Shown here in pieces: positions 36,512 through 43,380 of a stretch of 64,000 nucleotides of DNA; the first letter of the stretch is position 1; the number at the start of each line of letters is the position of its first letter. Both the position numbers and the translations under genes were made by a program. Under the pieces are notes generated by a model, which saw only the letters and a list, made by a program, of their open reading frames with translations, had not been told where the DNA came from and did no database searches. The stretch covers positions 744,001-808,000 of the forward strand of contig NZ_JAIVKK010000001.1 of assembly GCF_020524005.1 (NCBI RefSeq), given 5' to 3'. The DNA is from Microbulbifer aggregans (lineage in GTDB: Bacteria > Pseudomonadota > Gammaproteobacteria > Pseudomonadales > Cellvibrionaceae).

Positions 36512-37987
36512 TCATCGAATGTAAGCGACCTTTTTCGCCAGCCGCCTATATATAACTTGAAGGTCCCTAAACACTTGAGAGGGATTCTCTACTAGCTTAA
36601 ATAGATTTCTCTTTAAAAATCCAGACTCCGCTTCATACCAGAATCTTTTCCCTGTAGAAAATCCAGCTGAATTCGAGACGCAGCCCCTACCGTCATTAAA
36701 AATTTGGGGTAATCTATCAAAGGAATCCAATTCAGAACAAACAAGGTGTTCGCAAAGGCAATAATTCATGAATGCCATAAACTGATTAAATTCACTTAAG
36801 CTAAGAAAACTTCGAAAATCACTATTTAAAAGAGCTGGTAACAACTTGGGACTTTCTATATCGTGACTAAACCCCTTACCTGAATAAAAGGAGCCACCTA
36901 TTATTATCGGCTTTTTACCCAGAAAACTAGCCTCAAGCCCAGACTGAGAACACAGAGTAATTGTAGTAACTGAATCAGATATTAAGTGATGAAGATTAGA
37001 TTCTTCAGTCAATAGAACCCTGCTCGCCTCATGAGCCTGGAAACTGTTTAAATATTCAGCCAATGCAAGATATGTTACCGGCTCAGCACTTTTAACCTTT
37101 TTCCGCTCCCAAGGATGAACCTTAACAACCAGATTATAATCCGTGTGACCAATAACCAACCCAATAATTTCTTTGTATAACTCTATACTCGAAGTCAGAT
37201 CCCGGAAGGAGTCAATCAGCGAATAATCATTAATCACTTGACAAGTAAGCAATAAGTAATTCTTAATTGGAATATCTTGCTTTTTTGTCGGTTGCTTTAC
37301 ATTCTTATTATTAGACCCGACACCATTCAAGTACTCGCAAGAGTTTGACCATCGCGCCAAATCAATTTCCGAGTTAAAACTCGGAAAGCAAAATCGCAAA
37401 TCAGAATTATTTGCAATCGGATCGTATTTATTTTCTAAGTAGAAATGCTTCCCCGTAAAAAAGCTTTCGACCAATAGCGGTTCGGTAGAGTTATACCGGC
37501 AAAGGCGCAGCATTGATTTCGCCGAGATCGAAGAGCCGGAAAATATGATCACGTACTTGTAATTATTTTTCGTTAACTCATTGTGCCAGACGTCCAACCA
37601 ATACATTGCAGCGCAATAACACACCACAAGCTCCTTTCGAGCATTCTCAAAGCAATACTCAAAAAAATCGATTTCCCGATCAAAGGAAAATGTATACATC
37701 CCATCAGATATCAACCCACTAAGCAGCTCAGCACGAATGACATCAAAAACAGACACACCTCTATATTTATACCCGAAAATAACTTCTTTCTTTTCACCCT
37801 CTACTATAGAAGCATACCTTTTGAGCTTTTCAGAGGAAAGATATGATATCAGCGTGCAATTTCTTAACTCATCGTGGTCGCAAAACACATGATATGTAAT
37901 ATTCGCTGATGCTAGAAATTCAAATAAACTAGAAAAGTTTTTTTTGTGAATGTGCAAGCCATCAGCAATAAGAATTTCAGAACTCAT
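36512..37987 (-). CDS. KpsS-like capsule polysaccharide protein
   Basis: A 491-residue protein of the capsule-synthesis superfamily. YLLLTCQVINDYSLI near 248-262, LVVKVHPWERKKVK near 284-297 and CSQSGLEASFLGKKPIIIGG near 344-363, followed by SFYSGKGF, are the conserved donor-site pattern of KpsS/KpsC-type transferases. It may build the linker or add a specific sugar. The N-terminal half is not recognised. Its start overlaps the end of the upstream glycosyltransferase gene by 11 bases. It is A+T-rich. Confidence 0.7.
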   Translation of the reverse strand: MSSEILIADGLHIHKKNFSSLFEFLASANITYHVFCDHDELRNCTLISYLSSEKLKRYASIVEGEKKEVIFGYKYRGVSVFDVIRAELLSGLISDGMYTFSFDREIDFFEYCFENARKELVVCYCAAMYWLDVWHNELTKNNYKYVIIFSGSSISAKSMLRLCRYNSTEPLLVESFFTGKHFYLENKYDPIANNSDLRFCFPSFNSEIDLARWSNSCEYLNGVGSNNKNVKQPTKKQDIPIKNYLLLTCQVINDYSLIDSFRDLTSSIELYKEIIGLVIGHTDYNLVVKVHPWERKKVKSAEPVTYLALAEYLNSFQAHEASRVLLTEESNLHHLISDSVTTITLCSQSGLEASFLGKKPIIIGGSFYSGKGFSHDIESPKLLPALLNSDFRSFLSLSEFNQFMAFMNYCLCEHLVCSELDSFDRLPQIFNDGRGCVSNSAGFSTGKRFWYEAESGFLKRNLFKLVENPSQVFRDLQVIYRRLAKKVAYIR

Positions 37988-38918
37988 TTCCCAAAACCCT
38001 CAAATAAACATTTTCATACTTTCCAACAACATCTTTCCAGTCTGGAATTTTAGTGAATGAAACCGGATCACTCCCCTCCATGAAGTACTCTTTAATTTGA
38101 TTGGCCATCTCATCAAAGTTTTCCTTCAGAAAAATGCCATTTAAATTAGACTCAGGATCAATCAAATCTATAGCCATACCTACACGCGTAGAAAAAATAG
38201 GAGTCCGGCTGTAGATAGCTTCGGGGAGGCTCGCAGGCCCACCCTCATAATTAGAGAGCATCAATAACCCATCAAGCTCATTGTAGATTTGCGGCATCAG
38301 CTCGTAAGGGAGGTATGAGTAACATAAAACATCAAAACCCAGTCGTCGCAATATTTGGTAATCCTTCATTCGACCATCGCCAACCAGGATAAAGTTAAAC
38401 CTATTGGGATCTAAACGTTTCGCTATCTCGTAAAGTCGAAATTCCCCCTTCACCTTCCTCCCATATCTTTTAGACAGAACCCCAAGGGTTATCTTCTCCC
38501 CAAAAGGAAGCCTTTCCTCTTTTATCACCATCTCGTCAAAAAGTGACTTGTTAACACCGTGAGGTATTACAACCGTTTGCTCAATCCCATAGTCCTCACG
38601 TAAAATTTTTGCTTGCTGGGAATTCAAACACGCCACCACGGCATTTTTCTTATATGCATTCACAAAGTTCGAAGCATCTAACCAAGCATCCCCATCATTG
38701 AGGTCATGATGAACAGTAGAGATCGACTTGTTAGGTATGTCTTTTGCAAGATTTGGTCGATGGAAGTGATAGACATCCACATCTGGATCGGGGTCAACCG
38801 TCACAAGGTGTTCAAAACAAGGTGATTTCAAACTTTGAAAATACCCTAGCAAGGCATCAAAAATCGCACTGTGCATGTCGCTAGACATCACATGATTTAC
38901 TATTACTTTTTTGCCCAT
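37977..38918 (-). CDS. Glycosyltransferase family 4, first gene of the minus-strand operon
   Basis: A 313-residue GT4-like enzyme. ISTVHHDLNDGDAWL, PHGVNKSLFDE, the donor-domain start LGVLSKRYGRKVKGEF near 144-159 and the EX7E motif in YEGGPASLPEAIYS near 221-234 support it. An in-frame ATG at 38942 exists, but AAGGTGGGG with good spacing precedes the ATG at 38918, which is chosen. A hexanucleotide repeat begins about 50 bases upstream. As the first gene of the operon, its promoter probably drives everything down to 29.7 kb. Confidence 0.82.
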   Translation of the reverse strand: MGKKVIVNHVMSSDMHSAIFDALLGYFQSLKSPCFEHLVTVDPDPDVDVYHFHRPNLAKDIPNKSISTVHHDLNDGDAWLDASNFVNAYKKNAVVACLNSQQAKILREDYGIEQTVVIPHGVNKSLFDEMVIKEERLPFGEKITLGVLSKRYGRKVKGEFRLYEIAKRLDPNRFNFILVGDGRMKDYQILRRLGFDVLCYSYLPYELMPQIYNELDGLLMLSNYEGGPASLPEAIYSRTPIFSTRVGMAIDLIDPESNLNGIFLKENFDEMANQIKEYFMEGSDPVSFTKIPDWKDVVGKYENVYLRVLGNEF

Positions 38919-38970
38919 CAACCCCACCTTTAAACCCTGCATTCTTAGTGCTTACCTATTTTTTGCATCA

Positions 38971-39016
38971 CCAAAACCAAAACCAAAACCAAAACCAAAA
39001 CCAAAACCAAAACCAA
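38971..39016. repeat. Hexanucleotide tandem repeat (CCAAAA)7.7
   Basis: Seven perfect CCAAAA units at 38971-39012 and a partial CCAA follow one another without interruption. On the operon strand the unit is TTTTGG. It lies 53 bases upstream of the first gene of the minus-strand capsule operon, in its promoter or 5' leader. Simple repeats in such places can vary in number and switch surface genes. Confidence 0.95.
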
Positions 39017-39351
39017 CTATACACAAAGAAGATCAAAGTCTTAAAATGAAAAGCCTCACTAAATTAATTCGCTATAGAGCATCAGAAAAACTCAAGGAAG
39101 ATAACTGAAAGCTAAGCCACATAACTGATGCAAAGAGGCAAAGGGACCAGCCATCTTTTTCCGACAACTCCTGACTTCCACAAAAAATAGATAATTACCT
39201 GGGCAGATGTAGAAAAAATAAACTCCATGGCTCAATAAAAATCATCGGTGAGCAGGTTTGCAAGGTTGGATATGGCTTGCGATTCAATTCTAAATACTTC
39301 TTTCGCAATATCCTGATACATATATTTTTTTCTTCCTTCAACTCTATATTT
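39017..39351. other. A+T-rich intergenic region between nadK and the capsule operon
   Basis: About 335 bases without a real gene. On the minus strand it ends with a TATAGT just before the tandem repeat, a possible -10 element for the capsule operon, but no good -35 lies at the right distance. Confidence 0.35.
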
Positions 39352-40221
39352 TTAGTTCAGCCAGCGAAGCTTAGACCGGCAAGTTTCGTAGAAGTTGTGA
39401 TCGATAGGATGAATTAGCGTCAGTCGATGTGGCTTTTTATGAATTCGAATGACATCCCCAGGCTCAGTAATTACCTGATCGTGCCCATCACACGTTACAT
39501 AAGAATGTTCGGTGTTGTGTTCACCAATAATGATTTTGAATTCACTACTACCCTCCACCACTATGGGACGACTACTAAGTGTGTGAGGGTTGAGCGGTAC
39601 TACAACAATCGCATCCAGCTTTGGGTGCATAATTGGACCGCCACCAGAAAGTGCATATGCGGTTGATCCGGTAGGAGTAGACACAATCAAGCCATCGGAA
39701 CGCTGCGTATAAACAAATTGCCCATCAATAAAAAGATCAAACTCAATCATGCGGATATATTCACCAGGGTGGATAACCACATCATTGAGAGATGAGCCTT
39801 TGCCAATTGGCTTCCCATCACGGGTGACTGACATATCCAACAGGAAACGGCTTTCGGCCATGTATTTGCCGGAAAGCACTTCGCCTACTTTTTGTTCGAT
39901 TTCGTCAGGGGTAATATCCGTCAGGAATCCGAGGCGGCCACGGTTTATTCCCAGAAGTGGAACACTGAATTTGGCCAACGCCCTCGCAGCAGCCAGCAAG
40001 CTGCCATCACCACCAACAACAATAACCAAATCGCAGAGTTCGCCCAGCTTTTCTTTGCTGGACACCCTGGCCTTGTGGTCTACCACGTCGTTGGCGGTAT
40101 TTTCCTCAAGCACGACGGAATATCCCTCGTGCTCGAGGAACGCCATCAAGCGCTTGAGCGACAGAACTGCACTATCACTTTCGGTTCGGCCTATCAGGCC
40201 GATATTCTGGAATTCCGACAC
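39352..40221 (-). CDS. nadK: NAD kinase
   Basis: A 289-residue ATP-NAD kinase that makes NADP in the cytoplasm. The catalytic and nucleotide-binding GGDGS motif is at 70-74 in VIVVGGDGSLLAAAR, followed by GINRGRLGFLTD, the NDVVIHPG NAD-binding segment and TPTGSTAYALSGGGPI, all diagnostic. The start is a GTG after a GGGGGAG ribosome site. Length is typical. It marks the return to conserved chromosomal genes at the right edge of the polysaccharide locus. Confidence 0.97.
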   Translation of the reverse strand: MSEFQNIGLIGRTESDSAVLSLKRLMAFLEHEGYSVVLEENTANDVVDHKARVSSKEKLGELCDLVIVVGGDGSLLAAARALAKFSVPLLGINRGRLGFLTDITPDEIEQKVGEVLSGKYMAESRFLLDMSVTRDGKPIGKGSSLNDVVIHPGEYIRMIEFDLFIDGQFVYTQRSDGLIVSTPTGSTAYALSGGGPIMHPKLDAIVVVPLNPHTLSSRPIVVEGSSEFKIIIGEHNTEHSYVTCDGHDQVITEPGDVIRIHKKPHRLTLIHPIDHNFYETCRSKLRWLN

Positions 40222-40458
40222 CGCTCCCCCAAGGTGCCCGAACTAGGGCCAATACAGTTGGTTCACTTAACCTGGCGGAAAATCGTTTTTCTTTAAACCG
40301 CCACGAGCAACAATCTGGTTAATAATCAACCAGAACGATGCATGATGACAGGTGATTATGCCTGAGCACAATGTATGAGTCGAACGTAGGAAGCTCACGT
40401 GTTACAGAGGTCACAACATGACCATACAGGCTACTTATCAACCAGAAAGCAGCTTACC

Positions 40459-41415
40459 TTAACCCGTTTTTGTGACCCCCCTCCTTCCCTGCAAGCCCCC
40501 TGTATGCATCAAAAGGATGGCCTTTTGACATGACTCTTGCAGCAGACTCGTAGACCGGAGCCGCTGTGCCAACGCATAAAGCAACTTGGACGTATAGACA
40601 TGGTCAAGCACCAGATTTACCTGCCTTTCCATTTGCTCCTGAAAGGTGACCAGCGCCTCACTGCTCTTACCATACCCACCGTGATGGCAGTCACCAATCA
40701 GTTCAAATTCTCGAGACTGTCGCCCCAAGGATGCCCATTTAGAGGCAGACTCCCCGATACTTTGCCCTGCATTTAGTACCGCTACGCCTACTGCCTTGGT
40801 GGTTTCAAGACCAGACGCCAGCGCCCCCAGGGTCAGGCCGGTGCCACAAGGAACCCAGCACTCTTCAAACGGCACCGGGCCGGTCTCCTGAATAACCTTG
40901 CCTAACAGCTGGACCCCTTGGGCCCCCTGACGATTTGCACCGCCCTCCGGAACAAACCAATAGTCTTCGGCGCACACCTTGCTTCTACGGCATGCGCTAG
41001 CCACGAAACCGGGCTCATGCCGCCTCCGGTAGTCAGCACGGGTCACAAACAGCAACTCCATACCAAATCGCTCGGCATCCTGCAGCATGGCGCTCAGCTC
41101 GGGAGGCCTTTGCCCCCGTATGATGCCGACGGTTTTAAAACCAAAGCGCTGCCCTGCTGCGGCAGTGGCGTGAATATGGTTGGACCAGGCACCACCACAG
41201 GTCACAATAGTGTTCCGACCCTCATCGCGCGCTTGTAGCAAGTTGTAAATTAATTTGTAGGCTTTATTGCCGGAGATCACGGGATCAATAAGATCATCCC
41301 GCCGCACCCAGAGATCAACTCCCGGGAATAGCTCGGACTGAATTTGCTGATAAGGAATGTTTCGAGCGGCATCATCAAATGCCTTGAGACTAAGCTCAGT
41401 AAGGTACCGGATCAT
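40459..41415 (-). CDS. PLP-dependent ACC deaminase / D-cysteine desulfhydrase family protein
   Basis: A 318-residue fold-type II PLP enzyme. The PLP lysine is K51 in SGNKAYKLIYNL, VTCGGAWSNHIHATAA (about 69-84) binds the cofactor and substrate, VPEGGANRQGAQG lies mid-protein and MHTGGLQG near the C-terminus holds the phosphate-binding/glycine end. The family covers ACC deaminase and D-cysteine desulfhydrase; the latter is the more common activity in Gammaproteobacteria, but sequence alone does not decide it. It starts at an ATG, 27 bases after the RES gene on the same strand. Confidence 0.88.
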   Translation of the reverse strand: MIRYLTELSLKAFDDAARNIPYQQIQSELFPGVDLWVRRDDLIDPVISGNKAYKLIYNLLQARDEGRNTIVTCGGAWSNHIHATAAAGQRFGFKTVGIIRGQRPPELSAMLQDAERFGMELLFVTRADYRRRHEPGFVASACRRSKVCAEDYWFVPEGGANRQGAQGVQLLGKVIQETGPVPFEECWVPCGTGLTLGALASGLETTKAVGVAVLNAGQSIGESASKWASLGRQSREFELIGDCHHGGYGKSSEALVTFQEQMERQVNLVLDHVYTSKLLYALAQRLRSTSLLQESCQKAILLMHTGGLQGRRGVTKTG

Positions 41416-41441
41416 ATTACCGAAAGAGCTCTTAGGGATAT

Positions 41442-42224
41442 TTATGCGGGCTGCGGCAATTGGCCGACTTCAAGGAAGCTTTCTCGCTGAAAGCTGATGG
41501 ACTCTACCGTGTTGCCAGATTTCACCAAAAACGAGACACCCTCGATACTGGACTCGGCTGTCACTTCAGCCTCAATAGTGGGTGGGCGGCGCAGCAAAGC
41601 TTCAGGGCTAAACAGAGCCACATTGACACCATCGCCGCCGGTGGCCGGCAACTGTATCAGACCAGCTTTCAGAGCTCGGGCCGACAGCGTTTCCAACCCC
41701 TGAATCCCGCATTCCCGCATTTGCGCACCAACTCCCTGACAAAAACTGTATTGCGAAACATGTATTAGCTGCGGCCAGTGCTCCTGCCAGCCTTCACTCT
41801 GCAAGCGCACTCCAGGATTCGCACAGTATTTGGCAGAGAAAACCTGATGGTAACTGATCACAGGCTTGTCAGGCGCCTGAGACATGTCATTCAGAAACAA
41901 AAGCCTGTAGTAAGCCGCTTCAGCCAATACAGTAGCAACCGTTTTGCTGCCATAAAAGATACCGCTTTCCGCTTTGCCCCCAAACCGCGACCCCCAGGGT
42001 AGCGGAGGATAGCGAAATGGCGTGGCTAGCAGGTAATGAAGATGTTCACTACCGGGTAAGCGTGCAGGCTTACTCTGCTCCAGGAGATTCTCCAAGATTG
42101 CCTGTTTTTGCAGGCTGTCCACCAGGCTACTCGTCGCGACCTCTTCCTGAGATTCGATAATTCGGTATAAACGACCAATGAGACGAGTCGCAGAATTACG
42201 GATTTTGCCCCTCAGATCGATCAA
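41442..42224 (-). CDS. RES-domain toxin (putative NAD+ phosphorylase)
   Basis: A 260-residue protein with a RES domain: ATPFRYPPLPWGSRF near 67-81, GIFYGSKTVATVLAEAAYY near 88-106, with conserved Arg, Tyr and Glu residues in the usual positions. RES toxins such as MbcT and Res break down NAD+ and are held in check by Xre-type antitoxins. The start is a TTG overlapping the antitoxin stop by four bases. It is somewhat longer than the simplest RES toxins, with an N-terminal helical segment of about 55 residues and a short C-terminal tail. Confidence 0.85.
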   Translation of the reverse strand: MIDLRGKIRNSATRLIGRLYRIIESQEEVATSSLVDSLQKQAILENLLEQSKPARLPGSEHLHYLLATPFRYPPLPWGSRFGGKAESGIFYGSKTVATVLAEAAYYRLLFLNDMSQAPDKPVISYHQVFSAKYCANPGVRLQSEGWQEHWPQLIHVSQYSFCQGVGAQMRECGIQGLETLSARALKAGLIQLPATGGDGVNVALFSPEALLRRPPTIEAEVTAESSIEGVSFLVKSGNTVESISFQRESFLEVGQLPQPA

Positions 42225-42583
42225 ACCTTGCCCCGCATCGCATCCAGATACGTAACAACACGTACCAGACCGTCTATACGACAGGCAAGCTCTTTGGGAA
42301 TGCCATTCAGTGCACGATTGGCCGTGGCGAACCAGATTCTGGCCCCCTCTTCCCCCCCCATCAATACGAAGGCAGAGCGGTAAACGCGCACCAGCAACAG
42401 CGCCAGCTGTCCCTCAGCACTCTGAGGCTCCAAACCATTTCTTCGGCGCAGAGTGCGGTCATCCAGATGGATGATTTCACTGAGTTCTGTCTTTTTTAGA
42501 CCGAGGTGATTGGCGGCATTTAGAACTGCCTCCAGCAGAACCTGATCTTCAGTAACTTGCGGAGTGTGGGCCGGACTTGCCAT
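42221..42583 (-). CDS. Xre/MbcA/ParS-family antitoxin
   Basis: A 120-residue protein. An N-terminal helix-turn-helix region (LKKTELSEIIHLDDRTLRRR) is followed by the C-terminal toxin-binding domain with WFATANRALNGIPKELACRIDG. This is the antitoxin of the RES pair. The start is the ATG at 42583, after GGGAGG five bases away; the open frame extends upstream through the promoter. It likely represses its own promoter by binding the repeats at 42609-42648. Its stop overlaps the toxin start. Confidence 0.88.
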   Translation of the reverse strand: MASPAHTPQVTEDQVLLEAVLNAANHLGLKKTELSEIIHLDDRTLRRRNGLEPQSAEGQLALLLVRVYRSAFVLMGGEEGARIWFATANRALNGIPKELACRIDGLVRVVTYLDAMRGKV

Positions 42584-42608
42584 TTTTGCCTCCCATACCG
42601 GGGCGGTT

Positions 42609-42652
42609 TGGACATTTGACCAAAATATAACTAGGAAGTGGACATTTGGCAA
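42609..42652 (-). promoter_or_regulatory. Promoter and direct-repeat operator of the toxin-antitoxin operon
   Basis: On the minus strand TTGCCA (42647-42652) and TATATT (42624-42629) are 17 bases apart, an almost ideal sigma-70 promoter. The 10-base direct repeat TGGACATTTG (plus strand) occurs at 42609-42618 and 42639-42648, 30 bases apart, overlapping both ends of the promoter. Three helical turns of spacing fit co-operative repressor binding. Confidence 0.85.
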
Positions 42653-42744
42653 GTTGGCGATGCCCTCCCGACAAGACAGCCTGACAAAATGAAGCAGGTC
42701 TTCAGAGGAGGAAAAGCTGGCTCAAGCCAACTGCGGGGAGCGGC

Positions 42745-43023
42745 TGATTCGCGACTTTGCCAGCCACCCTTCGAGAACCTTGCGGAGCCTAGAATTGCCG
42801 CGCAATTTATTCGGACCTGAGTTCTTGCATTCAGACTAAGCCATATACGAAAAAGGCCCACACTTTCGTGTGTCTTTCGGTATTCGGACGGGACTGATTC
42901 GCGGCTCTGCCGCTCACCCTTCGGGCGCCTGGCGGCGTCTCAAATTGCTGGCGCAATTTGATCGAACGGGGGTTCTTGCACGCCGATCAGCCACATACGA
43001 AAAAGGCCCACACTTTCGTGTGA
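42745..43023. repeat. Two tandem imperfect 150-base repeats beside tRNA-Asp
   Basis: The segment from about 42745 to 42873 recurs at about 42895-43023 with a 150-base period. Shared blocks include CTGATTCGCG, CACCCTTCG, GCGCAATTT, GTTCTTGCA and TACGAAAAAGGCCCACACTTT. The second copy ends in the tRNA-Asp terminator palindrome; the first has lost its right arm. It looks like duplication of the tRNA 3' flank. No coding frame is supported. Confidence 0.8.
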
Positions 43024-43037
43024 GCCTTTTTCGTATG
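42991..43037 (-). terminator. Terminator of the tRNA-Val/tRNA-Asp operon
   Basis: A near-perfect 50-base palindrome runs from 42991 to 43040: two 17-base arms (CCACATACGAAAAAGGC) around a second CACAC/GTGTG stem. On the minus strand the inner hairpin is followed by GGCCTTTTTCG. The outer arm includes the CCA end of tRNA-Asp. Confidence 0.88.
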
Positions 43038-43114
43038 TGGCGGACCGGACGGGACTCGAACCCGCGACCTCCGGCGTGACAGGCCGGCATTCTAACCAAC
43101 TGAACTACCGGTCC
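43038..43114 (-). tRNA. tRNA-Asp (GTC)
   Basis: A 77-base cloverleaf with encoded CCA. The acceptor arms are GGACCGG and CCGGTCC, the D-loop region is TAGTTCAGTTGGTTAGAAT, the anticodon loop CTGTCAC gives GTC, and the T-loop is GGTTCGAGTCC. It closely follows the standard bacterial tRNA-Asp. Transcribed after tRNA-Val. Confidence 0.97.
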
Positions 43115-43160
43115 GCGGTAGTGCATCTCTCTATTTGCTCCTCTCTCGAAGAGGGAGAGA

Positions 43161-43236
43161 TGGTGGGTGGTACAGGGGTCGAACCTGTGACCTACGCCTT
43201 GTAAGGGCGCCGCTCTACCAACTGAGCTAACCACCC
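43161..43236 (-). tRNA. tRNA-Val (TAC)
   Basis: A 76-base cloverleaf with encoded CCA. Acceptor arms GGGTGGT and ACCACCC, D-arm TAGCTCAGTTGGTAGAGC, anticodon loop CTTACAA (anticodon TAC) and T-arm CAGGTTCGACCCCTG. It is upstream of tRNA-Asp in the same transcript, a pairing common in Gammaproteobacteria. Confidence 0.97.
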
Positions 43237-43276
43237 AATCTTTTCGCTTATGGGCTGTGCCCCCTGAGCGAGGCGC

Positions 43277-43304
43277 ATAATACCGAACTCCAAATTTGTG
43301 TCAA
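43277..43304 (-). promoter_or_regulatory. Promoter of the tRNA-Val/tRNA-Asp operon
   Basis: On the minus strand a perfect -35 TTGACA (43299-43304) and a -10 TATTAT (43277-43282) are 16 bases apart, about 40 bases before tRNA-Val. A GC-rich discriminator (GCGCC) follows, typical of stringently controlled stable-RNA promoters. Confidence 0.88.
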
Positions 43305-43380
43305 CAATTTTCGCGCCAGATTTTACAAACTCTTTCTGCTCTTGTCCGGTAGCGCCATCAAACCTACGCTCACCAACAGC

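Noticed and set aside
38971-39016. Possible CRISPR array
   Set aside because: Units are six bases with no spacers, so it is a simple tandem repeat.
38911-39108. Plus-strand 65-codon frame with a Lys-Pro repeat
   Set aside because: It is the reading of the hexanucleotide repeat; no ribosome site or family support.
42870-43234. Frames over the tRNA-Val/tRNA-Asp region encoding Arg/Pro/Gly-rich peptides
   Set aside because: They are translations of tRNA genes and terminators, a common annotation error.
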